Assembly (NCBI GenBank): GCA_011754535.1
Contig: JAAQVN010000001.1
Location: 3,658,001 to 3,722,000, forward strand
DNA from: Enterobacter asburiae
Lineage (GTDB): Bacteria; Pseudomonadota; Gammaproteobacteria; Enterobacterales; Enterobacteriaceae
Direction of reading: 5' to 3'
DNA: 64,000 nt
The first letter of the stretch is position 1. Every line of letters starts with the position of its first letter. This document shows positions 26,221 to 37,251 of the stretch, one piece after another. Both the position numbers and the translations under genes were made by a program. The notes below the pieces were generated by a model. That model was not told the DNA's origin and did not search any database. It saw only the letters and a list, made by a program, of their open reading frames with translations.

Positions 26221-28794
26221 TTACTGCACTGCCACAATGCGATCGTCGTTGGCTTCCAGACGGATAACTTTGCCCGGAATCAGCTCTCCGGAGAGGATCT
26301 GCTGCGCCAGCGGGTTTTCGATCTGCTGCTGGATAGCACGTTTTAATGGACGCGCACCGTACACCGGATCGTAACCATTCTCGCTCAGCAGCTTCAGCGC
26401 ATCGTCGGAGATGTGAATTTCATAACCACGCTCTTCCAGACGTTTGTACAGACGCTGCAGCTGGATCTGCGCAATCGACGCAATATGTTTCTCACCCAGA
26501 GGATGGAATACCACCACTTCGTCAATACGGTTAATGAACTCCGGACGGAAGTTATGGCTCACCACACCGAGCACCAGATCCTTCATATGGCTGTAGTCCA
26601 GCTCACCGAAACGTTCCTGAATCAAATCGGAACCCAGGTTCGAGGTCATGATAACTACCGTATTACGGAAATCGACCGTTCTCCCCTGCCCGTCGGTCAG
26701 ACGACCATCGTCTAGCACCTGCAGCAGGATGTTGAACACATCCGGATGCGCTTTTTCCACCTCATCCAGTAGAATGACGGAATAAGGACGACGACGCACC
26801 GCTTCGGTCAGGTAACCACCCTCTTCATAACCAACATATCCCGGAGGCGCACCGACCAGACGCGAGACGGAGTGTTTCTCCATAAACTCGGACATATCGA
26901 TACGCACCATCGCATCGTCGCTGTCGAACATAAAGTTAGCCAGCGCTTTACACAGTTCGGTTTTACCGACACCGGTTGGCCCCAGGAACAGGAATGAACC
27001 AATCGGACGATTAGGATCGGACAACCCGGCACGGCTACGGCGAATAGCATTGGATACAGCTTCAACCGCCTCATCCTGGCCAATCACGCGCTGATGCAGA
27101 TCCTGCTCCATGCGCAGCAGCTTATCGCGTTCGCTTTCCATCATGCGCGCCACCGGAATACCGGTCCAGCGCGCCAGCACCTCAGCAATTTCCGCATCAG
27201 TCACTTTGTTACGTAACAGACGCATGGTTTTGCCTTCAGACTGCGTGGCGATTTCAAGCTGTTTTTCCAGCTCAGGGATTTTGCCGTACTGCAGCTCCGA
27301 CATCCGCGCCAGGTCGCCCACGCGTCGCGCCTGCTCAATGGCAATTTTTGCCTGTTCGAGTTCTGCTTTAATAGTCTGCGTGCCTGACAGGGAGGCTTTT
27401 TCTGCCTTCCATTCTTCTTCCAGCTCAGAATACTGGCGCTCTTTATCGTCCAGTTCCTCATTGAGCATATCGAGGCGTTTTTTACTGGCCTCATCAGACT
27501 CTTTCTTCAGCGCCTGCTGTTCCAGCTTGAGCTGAATGATGCGTCGGTCAAGTCTGTCCAGCTCTTCCGGCTTCGAGTCAATCTGCATACGAATGCTTGA
27601 AGCCGCTTCATCAATCAGGTCAATGGCCTTATCGGGTAACTGACGGTCGGCGATGTAACGATGCGAAAGCGTCGCCGCCGCAACGATGGCCGGGTCAGTA
27701 ATCTGCACGTGGTGGTGCAGTTCATAGCGCTCTTTCAGACCACGCAGGATCGCGATGGTATCTTCAACGCTTGGCTCAGCGACAAACACTTTCTGGAAAC
27801 GACGTTCCAGCGCAGCATCTTTTTCAATGTACTGACGGTACTCATCAAGCGTAGTGGCACCAACGCAGTGAAGTTCACCGCGCGCCAGCGCAGGTTTCAA
27901 CATGTTCCCGGCATCCATCGCGCCGTCCGCCTTACCGGCACCCACCATGGTGTGCAGTTCGTCGATAAACAGGATAACGTTGCCTTCCTGTTTCGCCAGG
28001 TCGTTCAGCACGCCTTTCAGACGCTCTTCGAACTCCCCGCGGTATTTCGCACCGGCCACCAGCGCGCCCATATCCAGCGCCAGTACGCGGCGGCCTTTCA
28101 GCCCCTCCGGCACTTCGCCGTTCACGATACGCTGTGCCAGCCCTTCAACGATGGCGGTTTTACCGACACCCGGTTCACCAATCAGCACCGGGTTGTTCTT
28201 GGTACGACGCTGCAGTACCTGAATCGTACGGCGGATCTCTTCGTCACGGCCGATCACCGGGTCAAGTTTGCCCTGCTCAGCGCGTTCGGTCAGATCGACC
28301 GTAAATTTCTTCAAAGCCTGACGTTGGTCTTCGGCTCCCTGATCGTTCACGCTTTCACCTCCGCGCATTTTCTCAATCGCCTGAGTCACATTGGTGGTGG
28401 TTGCACCGGCAGATTTCAGCAGGTCGGTCAAGGTACCGCGTGATTCAAGCGCCGCCAGAACAAACAGCTCCGACGAAATAAAGTTGTCCCCACGTTTTTG
28501 CGCCAGCTTGTCGCAAAGGTTTAGCACACGCACCAGATCCTGAGACGGCTGTACGTCGCCGCCGGTACCTTCTACCTGCGGTAAACGGCTCAGCGCCTGA
28601 TCGATAGCGGTGCGTAACTGGCCAGCATTAATGCCAGCAGACGTTAATAAAGGACGTACCGATCCCCCTTCCTGATTTAGCAAGGCGCTCATTAAATGAA
28701 GAGGTTCGATAAACTGGTTGTCGTGCCCCAGTGCAAGGGACTGGGCATCGGCGAGAGCAAGCTGGAATTTATTAGTAAGACGATCCAGACGCAT
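26221..28794 (-). CDS. clpB: ATP-dependent disaggregase ClpB
   Basis: ClpB is a hexameric AAA+ chaperone that, with DnaK, solubilises aggregates. The ATG at 28794 ([14 protein letters not shown]) gives 857 residues, as in E. coli. The N domain covers residues 1-145. AAA-1 has Walker A GEPGVGKT near 206 and Walker B LFIDELH. The coiled-coil middle domain is at about 410-525, and AAA-2 has GPTGVGKT near 605. Val149 is encoded by GTG behind a GGAGGT, the known internal start for the short form. A sigma-32 promoter precedes the gene. Confidence 0.98.
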   Translation of the reverse strand: MRLDRLTNKFQLALADAQSLALGHDNQFIEPLHLMSALLNQEGGSVRPLLTSAGINAGQLRTAIDQALSRLPQVEGTGGDVQPSQDLVRVLNLCDKLAQKRGDNFISSELFVLAALESRGTLTDLLKSAGATTTNVTQAIEKMRGGESVNDQGAEDQRQALKKFTVDLTERAEQGKLDPVIGRDEEIRRTIQVLQRRTKNNPVLIGEPGVGKTAIVEGLAQRIVNGEVPEGLKGRRVLALDMGALVAGAKYRGEFEERLKGVLNDLAKQEGNVILFIDELHTMVGAGKADGAMDAGNMLKPALARGELHCVGATTLDEYRQYIEKDAALERRFQKVFVAEPSVEDTIAILRGLKERYELHHHVQITDPAIVAAATLSHRYIADRQLPDKAIDLIDEAASSIRMQIDSKPEELDRLDRRIIQLKLEQQALKKESDEASKKRLDMLNEELDDKERQYSELEEEWKAEKASLSGTQTIKAELEQAKIAIEQARRVGDLARMSELQYGKIPELEKQLEIATQSEGKTMRLLRNKVTDAEIAEVLARWTGIPVARMMESERDKLLRMEQDLHQRVIGQDEAVEAVSNAIRRSRAGLSDPNRPIGSFLFLGPTGVGKTELCKALANFMFDSDDAMVRIDMSEFMEKHSVSRLVGAPPGYVGYEEGGYLTEAVRRRPYSVILLDEVEKAHPDVFNILLQVLDDGRLTDGQGRTVDFRNTVVIMTSNLGSDLIQERFGELDYSHMKDLVLGVVSHNFRPEFINRIDEVVVFHPLGEKHIASIAQIQLQRLYKRLEERGYEIHISDDALKLLSENGYDPVYGARPLKRAIQQQIENPLAQQILSGELIPGKVIRLEANDDRIVAVQ
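28348..28362 (-). promoter_or_regulatory. Internal ribosome site and GTG start for short ClpB
   Basis: Minus-strand GGAGGT at 28357-28362, then six bases, then GTG (28348-28350) coding Val149. E. coli makes an N-terminally truncated ClpB from the equivalent GTG; the same arrangement is preserved here. Confidence 0.75.
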
Positions 28795-28833
28795 AACTCC
28801 TCCCATAACAGGTCAAATTTGCTACTGGAGATT

Positions 28834-28862
28834 AAATGAGGTCATCCCTCAATTATTCAAGG
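28834..28862 (-). promoter_or_regulatory. Sigma-32 heat-shock promoter of clpB
   Basis: Minus-strand CTTGAA followed after 14 bases by CCTCATTT fits the sigma-32 consensus CTTGAA-N14-CCCCATNT with one mismatch. It lies about 40 bases before the clpB ATG. Confidence 0.8.
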
Positions 28863-28923
28863 TTAATGACCTGAATTATGTGAAAAGAAAACGGCACGTG
28901 CCGGATCGTCTTGATTCTTTAGG

Positions 28924-29655
28924 TTATATCAGCCAAATGAAACTTGCCATACGACCCGTCGTCTTGTCGCGGCGATAGGAGAAAAAATCACCTTTTTCGG
29001 TGAACGTACAGCGATCGCCACCGAAGATCTGCATTACGCCAATATTATTCAGGCGCTGGCGGGCAAGCTGATAAATATCCGCCAGATATTTTTCCCCGGC
29101 AGGCAGGAAGGCCTCAATAGCTTGCGGATCTTTATCTATAAAGGCTTCGCGAACCTCTGGCCCCACTTCAAAAGCACGAGGCCCAATCGCCGGACCAAGC
29201 CACGCCATGATATTGGCGGGATCATCATTAAAGCAGGCGACAGTCTCTTCCAGAACGCCCTCGCACAGGCCACGCCAGCCCGCATGCGCGGCAGCCACTT
29301 CAGAGCCTGCGCGATTACAGAACAGAACCGGCAGACAATCGGCTGTCATGACGGCACAAACCGTGCCCGGAGTATTACTGTAAGAGGCATCGGCGCGTTT
29401 AGAAGCGTATGGTTCTCCCGTCAGCTTCAGTACCGCTTTACCGTGAACCTGCTCCAGCCAGACCGGTTTCGACGGCAGATTTCCCGCAGCAAACAGACGC
29501 GTGCGGTTCTCTTCAACGTGTTCCAGGCTGTCGCCGCAGTGCGCGCCGAGGTTTAAAGACTCCCACGCGCCCTGGCTCACGCCGCCAATACGGGTCGAAC
29601 TACAGGCGGCCACGCCTGCAGGCAGCGGCCACTCCGGGACAATCAGTTTGGTCAT
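28924..29655 (-). CDS. pgeF: Peptidoglycan editing factor / purine nucleoside phosphorylase family
   Basis: YfiH-family (DUF152, laccase-domain) protein of 243 residues. In E. coli it removes misincorporated L-Ser from the muropeptide precursor; homologues also show purine nucleoside phosphorylase activity. The metal-binding residues appear in ADCLPVLF (Cys) and AAAHAGWRG (His), with LEQVHGKAV giving another His. It overlaps the 3' end of rluD by four bases on the same strand and is followed by clpB, which has its own promoter. Confidence 0.95.
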   Translation of the reverse strand: MTKLIVPEWPLPAGVAACSSTRIGGVSQGAWESLNLGAHCGDSLEHVEENRTRLFAAGNLPSKPVWLEQVHGKAVLKLTGEPYASKRADASYSNTPGTVCAVMTADCLPVLFCNRAGSEVAAAHAGWRGLCEGVLEETVACFNDDPANIMAWLGPAIGPRAFEVGPEVREAFIDKDPQAIEAFLPAGEKYLADIYQLARQRLNNIGVMQIFGGDRCTFTEKGDFFSYRRDKTTGRMASFIWLI

Positions 29656-30632
29656 AGCCAGTCCACTTGATCCTTATGTTCTTCGAAATCGGCACGCATG
29701 GCGTCAATAAGTTCCACCATATCCTGCGGGATAGGCGCATGCCACTCCATCTGGATTCCTGTAATCGGATGATAAAGACGCAGCATGGTCGCGTGCAGCG
29801 CCTGACGATCGAATTTACGCAATACGCTGATGAACTCATCCGATGCGCCTTTTGGCGGACGCGGACGCCCACCGTACACCTGATCCCCCACCAGCGGATG
29901 GGTAATGTGCGCCATGTGAACGCGGATCTGGTGAGTACGCCCGGTTTCCAGGCGCAGACGCAGGCGGGTATGAATACGGAAGTGCTCCATAATGCGATAG
30001 TGCGTCACCGCAGGTTTACCCATCGGATGCACCGACATATGAGTACGTTTCGTCGGGTGACGGCTGATCGGCTCTTCTACCGTGCCGCCAGCGGTCATGT
30101 GCCCAATGGCTACCGCTTCATATTCGCGGGTGATTTCACGCAGCTGCAGTGATTCCACCAGACGAGTTTGAGCGGGAACAGTCTTCGCCACTACCATCAG
30201 ACCGGTGGTGTCTTTATCCAGACGGTGAACGATGCCTGCACGTGGAACATCCGCGATCGGCGGATAATAATGGAGAAGTGCATTAAGCACCGTACCGTCA
30301 GGATTCCCCGCCCCCGGATGAACAACCAGGTCGCGCGGTTTGTTGATCACCAGAATGTCATCATCTTCATAGACGATGTCCAGCGGGATATCCTGTGGTT
30401 CGAAGCGGATTTCCTCTTCGATTTCAGCATTGATGGCAACAGCTTCCCCACCAAACACTTTCTCTTTTGGTTTGTCCCAGATCTTGCCGTTTACCAGCAC
30501 ACGCTGGTCAAGGATCCATTCTTTTATGCGTGAACGCGAATAATCAGGGAACAATTCGGCCAAAGCCTGATCTAAGCGTTGACCGAGCTGATTTTCGGAG
30601 ACTGTTGCGGTGAGTTCTACTCGTTGTGCCAT
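29652..30632 (-). CDS. rluD: 23S rRNA pseudouridine(1911/1915/1917) synthase
   Basis: RluD makes three pseudouridines in helix 69 of 23S rRNA. The 326-residue protein has an N-terminal S4 RNA-binding domain (GQRLDQALAELFPDYSRSRIKEWI, about 17-40). The catalytic Asp is in HRLDKDTTGLMVVAKT, near residue 139. It is divergent from bamD and followed by pgeF with an ATGA overlap. Confidence 0.97.
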   Translation of the reverse strand: MAQRVELTATVSENQLGQRLDQALAELFPDYSRSRIKEWILDQRVLVNGKIWDKPKEKVFGGEAVAINAEIEEEIRFEPQDIPLDIVYEDDDILVINKPRDLVVHPGAGNPDGTVLNALLHYYPPIADVPRAGIVHRLDKDTTGLMVVAKTVPAQTRLVESLQLREITREYEAVAIGHMTAGGTVEEPISRHPTKRTHMSVHPMGKPAVTHYRIMEHFRIHTRLRLRLETGRTHQIRVHMAHITHPLVGDQVYGGRPRPPKGASDEFISVLRKFDRQALHATMLRLYHPITGIQMEWHAPIPQDMVELIDAMRADFEEHKDQVDWL

Positions 30633-30763
30633 AAACTGCTTCTTTGTTTAACGTTGGGTTTTACGGCTTTGCCGTTTAATATAGTGTGCTATTGTAGCTG
30701 GTCTTAATCGGGAGCAGGAACAGAGTTTCTCCCGGACAAACATTTGAGGAAAGTCAAAACGTC

Positions 30764-31501
30764 ATGACGCGCATGAAATATCTGGTGGCAGCGGCCACGT
30801 TGAGCCTGGCTTTGGTGGGCTGCTCCGGTTCGAATGAACAGGTCCCTGACAATCCGCCGAATGAAATCTATGCGACTGCACAACAAAAGTTGCAGGACGG
30901 TAACTGGAAACAGGCGATAACGCAACTGGAAGCGTTGGATAATCGCTATCCGTTTGGTCCGTATTCGCAGCAGGTACAGTTAGATCTCATCTACGCCTAC
31001 TACAAAAATGCCGATCTGCCGCTGGCTCAGGCAACTATCGATCGTTTCATGCGTCTGAACCCGACTCATCCTAACATCGATTACGTCATGTACATGCGCG
31101 GTCTGACCAACATGGCGCTGGATGACAGTGCGCTGCAGGGCTTCTTCGGCGTGGATCGTTCCGACCGTGACCCGCAGCATGCGCGCGATGCCTTCAATGA
31201 CTTCTCCAAGCTGGTGCGCGGCTATCCGAACAGTCAGTACGTCACCGACGCAACCAAACGTCTGGTGTTCCTGAAAGATCGTCTGGCAAAGTATGAATAC
31301 TCCGTTGCGGAATACTATACCCGCCGTGGCGCATGGGTTGCTGTGGTTAACCGCGTAGAAGGTATGCTGCGTGATTATCCGGATACTCAGGCAACGCGTG
31401 ACGGCCTGAAGCTGATGGAAAATGCTTACCGTCAGATGCAGATGACCGCTCAGGCTGAAAAAGTGGCGAAAATCATCGCCGCGAACAGCAGCAACACCTG
31501 A
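30764..31501 (+). CDS. bamD: Outer membrane assembly lipoprotein BamD
   Basis: BamD is the essential lipoprotein of the BAM complex that inserts beta-barrels in the outer membrane. The 245-residue precursor has a signal sequence and the lipobox LVGC, with Cys19 then SGSN favouring outer-membrane sorting. Five TPR-like repeats follow (for example [20 protein letters not shown]). E. coli BamD is also 245 residues. GAGGAAAG lies upstream at a good distance. A terminator follows. Confidence 0.98.
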   Translation: MTRMKYLVAAATLSLALVGCSGSNEQVPDNPPNEIYATAQQKLQDGNWKQAITQLEALDNRYPFGPYSQQVQLDLIYAYYKNADLPLAQATIDRFMRLNPTHPNIDYVMYMRGLTNMALDDSALQGFFGVDRSDRDPQHARDAFNDFSKLVRGYPNSQYVTDATKRLVFLKDRLAKYEYSVAEYYTRRGAWVAVVNRVEGMLRDYPDTQATRDGLKLMENAYRQMQMTAQAEKVAKIIAANSSNT

Positions 31502-31517
31502 TATCGCTTCAATGCAA

Positions 31518-31548
31518 AACGGCAGCCAGAAGGCTGCCGTTTCTTTAT
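31518..31548 (+). terminator. bamD terminator
   Basis: AACGGCAGCC (31518-31527) pairs perfectly with GGCTGCCGTT (31532-31541), followed by a T-rich tract. Confidence 0.9.
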
Positions 31549-31721
31549 TCATTTCAGACATCCGCTGAAGCGCTTTAGCCTCAACACATCCCGTCAACTA
31601 TGACCGCAATTCGTACCTTCCACAAGGTAAATCTCACCTCTTCCTGCCCTGCCTCACAAAAAAGATTCCCTGACAAAAACCGACAAAATAACGTGATCTA
31701 AATCACACATTTTGACATTAG

Positions 31722-32111
<390 letters not shown>

Positions 32112-32135
32112 TCCTTTAAATTGAGTGTACCGCCA

Positions 32136-32160
32136 ACGCGCCTTCGGGCGCGTTTTTTAT
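32136..32160 (+). terminator. raiA terminator
   Basis: ACGCGCC-TTCG-GGCGCGT followed by six T. Its end coincides with the -35 of the pheL-pheA promoter. Confidence 0.9.
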
Positions 32161-32189
32161 TGACAGGGTGAAAACAGTACGGGTACTTT
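32160..32189 (+). promoter_or_regulatory. pheL-pheA promoter
   Basis: A perfect -35 TTGACA at 32160-32165 and a weak -10 TACTTT at 32184-32189 (18-base spacer) lie 27 bases before the leader-peptide ATG. Confidence 0.6.
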
Positions 32190-32215
32190 AACGGTATCAA
32201 TCACAGGATGACTTT

Positions 32216-32263
32216 ATGAAACTTACGCCGTTCTTCTTCGCATTCTTTTTTACCTTCCCCTGA
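32216..32263 (+). CDS. pheL: pheA operon leader peptide
   Basis: A 15-residue peptide [15 protein letters not shown] with seven Phe codons. Ribosome stalling on these codons when charged tRNA-Phe is scarce favours the antiterminator over the terminator at 32311-32339. E. coli PheL is [15 protein letters not shown], so the gene is identified with confidence although it is very short. Confidence 0.95.
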   Translation: [15 protein letters not shown]

Positions 32264-32310
32264 ACGGGAGGCGTTTCGTCGTGTGATAAAGAATGCGAAG
32301 ACGAACAACA

Positions 32311-32339
32311 AGGCCTCCCACACCGGGGGGCCTTTTTTA
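32311..32339 (+). terminator. pheA attenuator terminator
   Basis: AGGCCTCCC-ACA-CCGGGGGGCCT followed by TTTTT. The upstream segment GGGAGGCG at 32265-32272 can pair with the CCTCCC arm to form the competing antiterminator. Confidence 0.9.
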
Positions 32340-32370
32340 TTGATAACGATAAAATGAGACAGGCAACACT

Positions 32371-33531
32371 ATGACACCGGAAAACCCGTTACTGGATCTG
32401 CGAGTAAAAATCAGCGCGCTGGATGAAAAATTGCTGGCGCTGCTGGCCGAACGCCGCGCGCTCGCCATTGAAGTAGGCAAAGCCAAACTGGACTCCCATC
32501 GCCCGGTGCGTGATATCGACCGCGAGCGCGACCTGCTGGAGCGTCTGATCCAGCTAGGCAGAGCGCATCACCTCGATGCCCATTACATCACCCGGTTGTT
32601 CCAGCTCATCATCGAAGACTCCGTTCTCACCCAGCAAGCGTTACTCCAGCAGCATCTGAACAAAACCAACCCGCACTCGGCACGCATCGCCTTCCTCGGG
32701 CCTAAAGGCTCCTACTCTCACCTGGCCGCACGTCAATATGCCGCGCGCCACTTCGAAGAATTTATTGAGAGCGGCTGTGCGAAGTTTGCCGACATTTTTA
32801 ACCAGGTCGAGACCGGCCAGGCCGATTACGCCGTCGTGCCGATTGAAAACACCAGCTCCGGTGCCATTAACGACGTCTATGATTTACTGCAGCACACCAG
32901 CCTGTCACTGGTCGGCGAGCTGACGATCCCTATCGATCACTGCGTGCTGGTCTCCGGCTCAACCGACCTGAGCACGATCGAAACCGTGTACAGCCATCCG
33001 CAGCCGTTCCAGCAGTGCAGCCAGTTCCTGAACCGCTATCCGAACTGGAAAATTGAGTACACCGAAAGCACCTCGGCGGCGATGGAAAAAGTGGCGCAGG
33101 CCAACTCCCCAACCGTTGCAGCGCTCGGCAGCGAAGCGGGCGGCGCGCTGTATGGACTGCAAGTGCTGGAACGCAACCTGGCAAACCAGACGCAAAACAT
33201 CACCCGTTTCGTGGTGTTGGCCCGCAAGGCAATCAACGTGTCAGACCAGGTGCCGGCGAAAACCACGCTGCTGATGGCAACCGGCCAGCAGGCCGGCGCG
33301 CTGGTTGAAGCCCTGCTGGTGCTGCGCAACCACAACCTGATCATGACCAAACTGGAATCACGCCCAATCCACGGTAACCCGTGGGAAGAGATGTTCTACC
33401 TCGATATCCAGGCCAACCTGGAGTCAGCTTCCATGCAGAAAGCCCTGCGCGAACTCGGCGAAATCACGCGCTCCATGAAAGTGCTGGGCTGCTATCCGAG
33501 CGAAAACGTCGTCCCGGTTGACCCGGCTTAA
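32371..33531 (+). CDS. pheA: Chorismate mutase / prephenate dehydratase
   Basis: The bifunctional P-protein converts chorismate to prephenate and then phenylpyruvate. The 386 residues contain an AroQ chorismate mutase (1-95, [23 protein letters not shown]) and prephenate dehydratase (105-285, with the [12 protein letters not shown] segment). An ACT regulatory domain follows, with the Phe-binding GALV and ESRP motifs (near 309 and 329). Lengths equal E. coli. Attenuated through pheL. Its stop overlaps the stop of the SMP-30 gene on the other strand. Confidence 0.98.
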   Translation: MTPENPLLDLRVKISALDEKLLALLAERRALAIEVGKAKLDSHRPVRDIDRERDLLERLIQLGRAHHLDAHYITRLFQLIIEDSVLTQQALLQQHLNKTNPHSARIAFLGPKGSYSHLAARQYAARHFEEFIESGCAKFADIFNQVETGQADYAVVPIENTSSGAINDVYDLLQHTSLSLVGELTIPIDHCVLVSGSTDLSTIETVYSHPQPFQQCSQFLNRYPNWKIEYTESTSAAMEKVAQANSPTVAALGSEAGGALYGLQVLERNLANQTQNITRFVVLARKAINVSDQVPAKTTLLMATGQQAGALVEALLVLRNHNLIMTKLESRPIHGNPWEEMFYLDIQANLESASMQKALRELGEITRSMKVLGCYPSENVVPVDPA

Positions 33532-34400
33532 CGTTCGATAAACCGGCTTTTCTTCATCCCTGCTACGCTGACAGGCAGGGTGAAGATGCCGCCGGAGAGC
33601 GGATACTTCTCCACCTCCTCCGCATCCATATTTTCCCGCGTGGTGGTAATGAACAGCGTTTTCATGTCATCGCCGCCAAAGCAGACCATCGTCGGGCAAC
33701 GCACCGGCATGCGGTATTCTTCCAGTTGCTCCCCTTGCGGAGAAAAACGCGCAATACGCCAGCCGTCAAACAGCGCGCTCCAGTAGCAGCCTTCCACATC
33801 CATCGCCGCGCCGTCGGGTATCCCTTCTCCCGCTTTAAACTGACGAAACACCTCGCGCCTGCCAGGGTCACCATGCTCATCAAGCGGCGTACGGTAAATT
33901 ACGCCGTTTGGCGTGTCGGAGGTAAACATCCACCGCTTATCCGGGCTAAACGCTAAGCCGTTGTGCCCGTGAATATCGCACTGGATCACCTTCGGCGCCA
34001 GGTCGTTGTCGATGCGCATCAGCAGGGCACCGTTGTAATCTCCCGGCCCCCAGAACGTGCCCGCATAGAAGCGTCCCTGATGGTCGGTCCCCCCATCATT
34101 AAAACGTGCGAGCTGCGGGTTTGAGGGGTTATCGCACACCTTGCGCTGCAGGAGCCCATGCTTATCGGCAAGCCAGATGCCGTTGCGCATGGCGACAATA
34201 AAGCCGCCGCGCTCGCGCAGGGCAAAGCAGCCCACCTCTTCATGGAAGGAAAGCACGGCATGTTCCGCCGTTGACAAGTGGTAGCGGTGGATCTCCCCTT
34301 CCAGAATATCCGCCCAGTAAAGCGCATTTTCTTCTGCGCTCCACGTCGGGCATTCAGGCAGATGCCCGGTGTAGTTCAACAGCAGCTGCGGTTCAGCCAT
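33528..34400 (-). CDS. SMP-30/gluconolactonase/LRE family lactonase
   Basis: A 290-residue six-bladed beta-propeller of the regucalcin/gluconolactonase family, probably a sugar lactonase. Metal ligands expected of the family are seen: Glu in LPECPTWS (near residue 15), Asn in [11 protein letters not shown] (near 147) and Asp in [11 protein letters not shown] (near 197), plus [15 protein letters not shown]. It is inserted between pheA and tyrA, which are neighbours in E. coli K-12. The upstream gap to tyrA is only 60 bases and contains the tyrA terminator, so its promoter must be very compact or it depends on read-through. Substrate unknown. Confidence 0.88.
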   Translation of the reverse strand: MAEPQLLLNYTGHLPECPTWSAEENALYWADILEGEIHRYHLSTAEHAVLSFHEEVGCFALRERGGFIVAMRNGIWLADKHGLLQRKVCDNPSNPQLARFNDGGTDHQGRFYAGTFWGPGDYNGALLMRIDNDLAPKVIQCDIHGHNGLAFSPDKRWMFTSDTPNGVIYRTPLDEHGDPGRREVFRQFKAGEGIPDGAAMDVEGCYWSALFDGWRIARFSPQGEQLEEYRMPVRCPTMVCFGGDDMKTLFITTTRENMDAEEVEKYPLSGGIFTLPVSVAGMKKSRFIER

Positions 34401-34416
34401 GACAGTTCCCCAAAAT

Positions 34417-34441
34417 GAAAAAAGCCAGCATTGCTGGCTTT
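34417..34441 (-). terminator. tyrA-aroF operon terminator
   Basis: On the minus strand AAGCCAGC-AAT-GCTGGCTT is followed by TTTTTCATTTT, 20 bases after the tyrA stop. Confidence 0.85.
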
Positions 34442-34460
34442 CAGTATATACATCATTGGA

Positions 34461-35582
34461 TTACTGGCGACTGTCATTTGCCTGGCGCAACAGCGTCCGG
34501 CTCTCACTCTGGAAACGCGTGGCGTAATCGCCGAACCAGTGCTCCACTTTGCGGAAGCTGTCGATAAACGCCTGCTTGTCTCCGTGCTCCAGCAGGGTAA
34601 TGGCTTCGCCAAAGCGCTGATAGTAGCGCTTGATCAGCGCCAGGTTATTTTCAGACGACATAATGATGTCGGCGTAAAGCTGCGGATCCTGCGCAAACAG
34701 ACGCCCGACCATCGCCAGCTCCAGACGATAGATAGGTGAAGAGAGCGCCAGCAGCTGTTCAAGCTGCACGTTCTCTTCCGCCAGATGCAGACCGTAGGCA
34801 AAGGTCGCAAAGTGGCGCAGCGCCTGAATGAACGCCATGTTCTGATCGTGCTCGACCGCGCTGATGCGGTGCAGCCTCGCGCCCCATACCTGGATCTGCT
34901 CCAGGAACCACTGGTAGGCTTCCGGCTGACGACCGTCGCAGTAAACCACCACCTGCTTCGCCAGGCTGCCGCTGTCCGGGCCAAACATAGGGTGCAGGCC
35001 CAGCACCGGGCCGGTATGTGCAGCCAGCATCGCCTGCAGAGGACCATTTTTGACGGAGGCCAGATCCACCAGAATGCAATCTTTCGGTAGAGGCGGGAGC
35101 TTTCCGATGATCTGCTCCGTCACGTGGATCGGCACGCTGACGATGACCATTCCGGCATCTTTCATCAGTTCCGGAGCATGCGCCCAGTCCTCTTTTTCCA
35201 GAATGCGCACCTGATAGCCAGAAAGCGTCAGCATTTTCTCGAACAGACGCCCCATCTGTCCTGCTCCGCCGACAATCACCACCGGCCGCAGGGACGGGCA
35301 GAGGGTTTTAAAGCCCTTGTCGTTTTCGCTGGAATAGGATTCCCGCATCACGCGACGCAGAACATCTTCAATCAAATCCGGCGAAACGCCCAGCGCCTGG
35401 GCCTCTTTACGACGGGAGGCCAGCATTGAGGCTTCGCGCTCCGGGACGTAAATCGGCAGGCCGTATTTGCTCTTCACCTCACCGACTTCGGCAACCAGCG
35501 CCATGCGACGCGCCAGCAGGTCCAGCAGCGCCTTATCCACTTCATCAATTTGATCGCGCAGTGCGGTCAATTCAGCAACCAT
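34461..35582 (-). CDS. tyrA: Chorismate mutase / prephenate dehydrogenase
   Basis: The bifunctional T-protein makes prephenate and then 4-hydroxyphenylpyruvate with NAD. The 373 residues contain an AroQ mutase at 1-90 ([23 protein letters not shown]). The NAD-binding loop is [15 protein letters not shown] near 104, and the dehydrogenase active-site region is [13 protein letters not shown] near 196. It lies 10 bases after aroF in a TyrR-controlled operon. Confidence 0.98.
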   Translation of the reverse strand: MVAELTALRDQIDEVDKALLDLLARRMALVAEVGEVKSKYGLPIYVPEREASMLASRRKEAQALGVSPDLIEDVLRRVMRESYSSENDKGFKTLCPSLRPVVIVGGAGQMGRLFEKMLTLSGYQVRILEKEDWAHAPELMKDAGMVIVSVPIHVTEQIIGKLPPLPKDCILVDLASVKNGPLQAMLAAHTGPVLGLHPMFGPDSGSLAKQVVVYCDGRQPEAYQWFLEQIQVWGARLHRISAVEHDQNMAFIQALRHFATFAYGLHLAEENVQLEQLLALSSPIYRLELAMVGRLFAQDPQLYADIIMSSENNLALIKRYYQRFGEAITLLEHGDKQAFIDSFRKVEHWFGDYATRFQSESRTLLRQANDSRQ

Positions 35583-35592
35583 AACTACCCTC

Positions 35593-36663
35593 TTAAGCCA
35601 GACGCGTCGCCAGCTGACCGCTTAAATCTTTATGGATCTCACGCAGCAGCGCATCGGTGGTTTCCCAGCTGATGCAGGCATCCGTGACGGAGACGCCGTG
35701 CTTCATCGCGCTGCGCGGCTGTTCTGATGACTGATTGCCTTCATGAATGTTGCTCTCAATCATCAGACCAATAATCGAACGGTTTCCGTCTTTGATCTGT
35801 GCAACCACGGATTCCGCAACCGCTGGCTGGCGACGGTAATCTTTATTCGAATTACCATGACTGCAATCTACCATCAGTGCCGGACGCAGTCCCGCCTGTT
35901 CCATCTCTTTTTCACACTGCGCCACGTCCGCTGGGCTGTAGTTTGGCGCTTTACCGCCGCGCAGGATCACATGACCGTCCGGGTTGCCCTGCGTTTGCAG
36001 CAGACACACCTGGCCCGCCTGGTTGATACCGACAAAGCGGTGCGGCATAGCGGCGGCGCGCATGGCGTTGATCGCCGTCGCCAGGCTGCCATCGGTACCG
36101 TTTTTAAAGCCAACCGGCATCGACAAGCCAGACGCCATCTCGCGGTGGGTTTGCGATTCAGTCGTACGCGCACCAATCGCGGACCAGCTGAACAGATCGC
36201 CCAGGTACTGCGGGCTGTTCGGATCCAGCGCTTCGGTTGCCAGCGGCAGCCCCATGCTGACCAGCTCCACCAGCAGGCGACGCGCAATCTTCAGGCCTGC
36301 TTCCACATCAAACGAGCCATCCATGTGCGGATCGTTAATCAACCCTTTCCAGCCGACGGTCGTACGTGGCTTCTCAAAATAGACGCGCATCACCAGATAG
36401 AGGCTATCGCTGACCTCCTCCGCTAATGCTTTAAATCGACGAGCATACTCAATGGCGGTTTCAGGATCGTGAATAGAACAAGGACCACATACCACCAGCA
36501 GGCGCGGATCGCGGCCGGCGATTATGTCAGAAATGGTCTGGCGAGAGTGCTCGATCTGAGCCTCCTGCGCGGCGCTCAGCGGAAACTCCGCTTTCAGTTG
36601 ATCCGGGGTAATCAGAACCTGTTCGTCAGTGATATGTACGTTGTTCAGCGCGTCTTTTTGCAT
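35593..36663 (-). CDS. aroF: 3-deoxy-7-phosphoheptulonate synthase, Tyr-sensitive
   Basis: AroF condenses phosphoenolpyruvate and erythrose 4-phosphate, the first step of the shikimate pathway. The 356 residues match AroF in length and start [17 protein letters not shown]. Typical class I motifs include [43 protein letters not shown] and [16 protein letters not shown]. Assignment to the Tyr-sensitive isoenzyme rests on the tyrA linkage and the N-terminal sequence. TyrR boxes precede it. Confidence 0.97.
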   Translation of the reverse strand: MQKDALNNVHITDEQVLITPDQLKAEFPLSAAQEAQIEHSRQTISDIIAGRDPRLLVVCGPCSIHDPETAIEYARRFKALAEEVSDSLYLVMRVYFEKPRTTVGWKGLINDPHMDGSFDVEAGLKIARRLLVELVSMGLPLATEALDPNSPQYLGDLFSWSAIGARTTESQTHREMASGLSMPVGFKNGTDGSLATAINAMRAAAMPHRFVGINQAGQVCLLQTQGNPDGHVILRGGKAPNYSPADVAQCEKEMEQAGLRPALMVDCSHGNSNKDYRRQPAVAESVVAQIKDGNRSIIGLMIESNIHEGNQSSEQPRSAMKHGVSVTDACISWETTDALLREIHKDLSGQLATRLA

Positions 36664-36734
36664 GATAGCGATCCTGTAAAGCTCGTTTGCGATAGTTGTT
36701 TTCCTCAGTGAGGTGAAACCACGATACCATAAAA

Positions 36735-36752
36735 AGTAAACATTTCAATCCA
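36735..36752 (-). promoter_or_regulatory. TyrR box (promoter-proximal) of aroF-tyrA
   Basis: Minus-strand TGGATTGAAATGTTTACT fits TGTAAA-N6-TTTACA mostly in its right half, as a weak box would. It lies 72 bases before the aroF ATG. Confidence 0.6.
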
Positions 36753-36757
36753 AAATA

Positions 36758-36775
36758 CGTACACATTACTTTACA
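36758..36775 (-). promoter_or_regulatory. TyrR box (distal) of aroF-tyrA
   Basis: Minus-strand TGTAAAGTAATGTGTACG has a perfect left half-site. Its centre is 23 bases from the proximal box, a spacing that allows cooperative TyrR hexamer binding with tyrosine. Confidence 0.65.
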
Positions 36776-36876
36776 CAAACCAATTAATTGCAAAAATCAG
36801 CCGCTAAAAACGTAAAGTTAAAATTACACCCTAACTTTCTTCCGCCAGGCTATGCTGAAGAAAAAGGAGAAGGATT

Positions 36877-37251
36877 ATGCGATCGATTGCTCTCGTCCTG
36901 CTGTCGCTGTTTTTATCGGGCTGCCAGATTAATCCTTACACTTTCCAGCCCAACTGGACGAGCCCGGACTGGTTCAGTGCAGGTAAAGAAGACGCCATGA
37001 ATGGCCTGCCGGTTAAAGATAACCAGACCCTGGCCGATAGTTTTAACGACCCCAATATCGATCGTAGTGAATATCTCCGTGGCTATGCTGATGGTCAGAA
37101 AAAAGTATGCGAAGAAGGCTTTATTCACGCATGGGGATTAGCGGGCAAATCTTATCCCGCCAGTTGTGATACCGTTGAAAATGCAGCGAAACTGCACGCG
37201 TCATGGCAAAAAGGAATGGATGAAAGTATGCGTTCCAGCAGGCTTAATTAA
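36877..37251 (+). CDS. yfiL: DUF2799 lipoprotein YfiL
   Basis: A 124-residue lipoprotein with leader MRSIALVLLSLFLSGCQ (Cys16 in the lipobox LSGC). The mature part matches DUF2799 (SPDWFSAGKEDAMNGLPV, YLRGYADGQKKVCEEGF). Function is unknown. The ribosome site AAGGAGAAGG is strong. It stands alone between aroF and the yfiRNB operon, as in E. coli. Confidence 0.9.
   Translation: MRSIALVLLSLFLSGCQINPYTFQPNWTSPDWFSAGKEDAMNGLPVKDNQTLADSFNDPNIDRSEYLRGYADGQKKVCEEGFIHAWGLAGKSYPASCDTVENAAKLHASWQKGMDESMRSSRLN

Noticed and set aside
27661..28443. 260-residue plus-strand frame inside clpB
   Set aside because: It is a mirror of a highly conserved chaperone gene; its length follows from clpB codon bias.
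30690..30763. Sigma-E promoter before bamD
   Set aside because: A GGAAC is present, but no acceptable -10 occurs at 15-17 bases.
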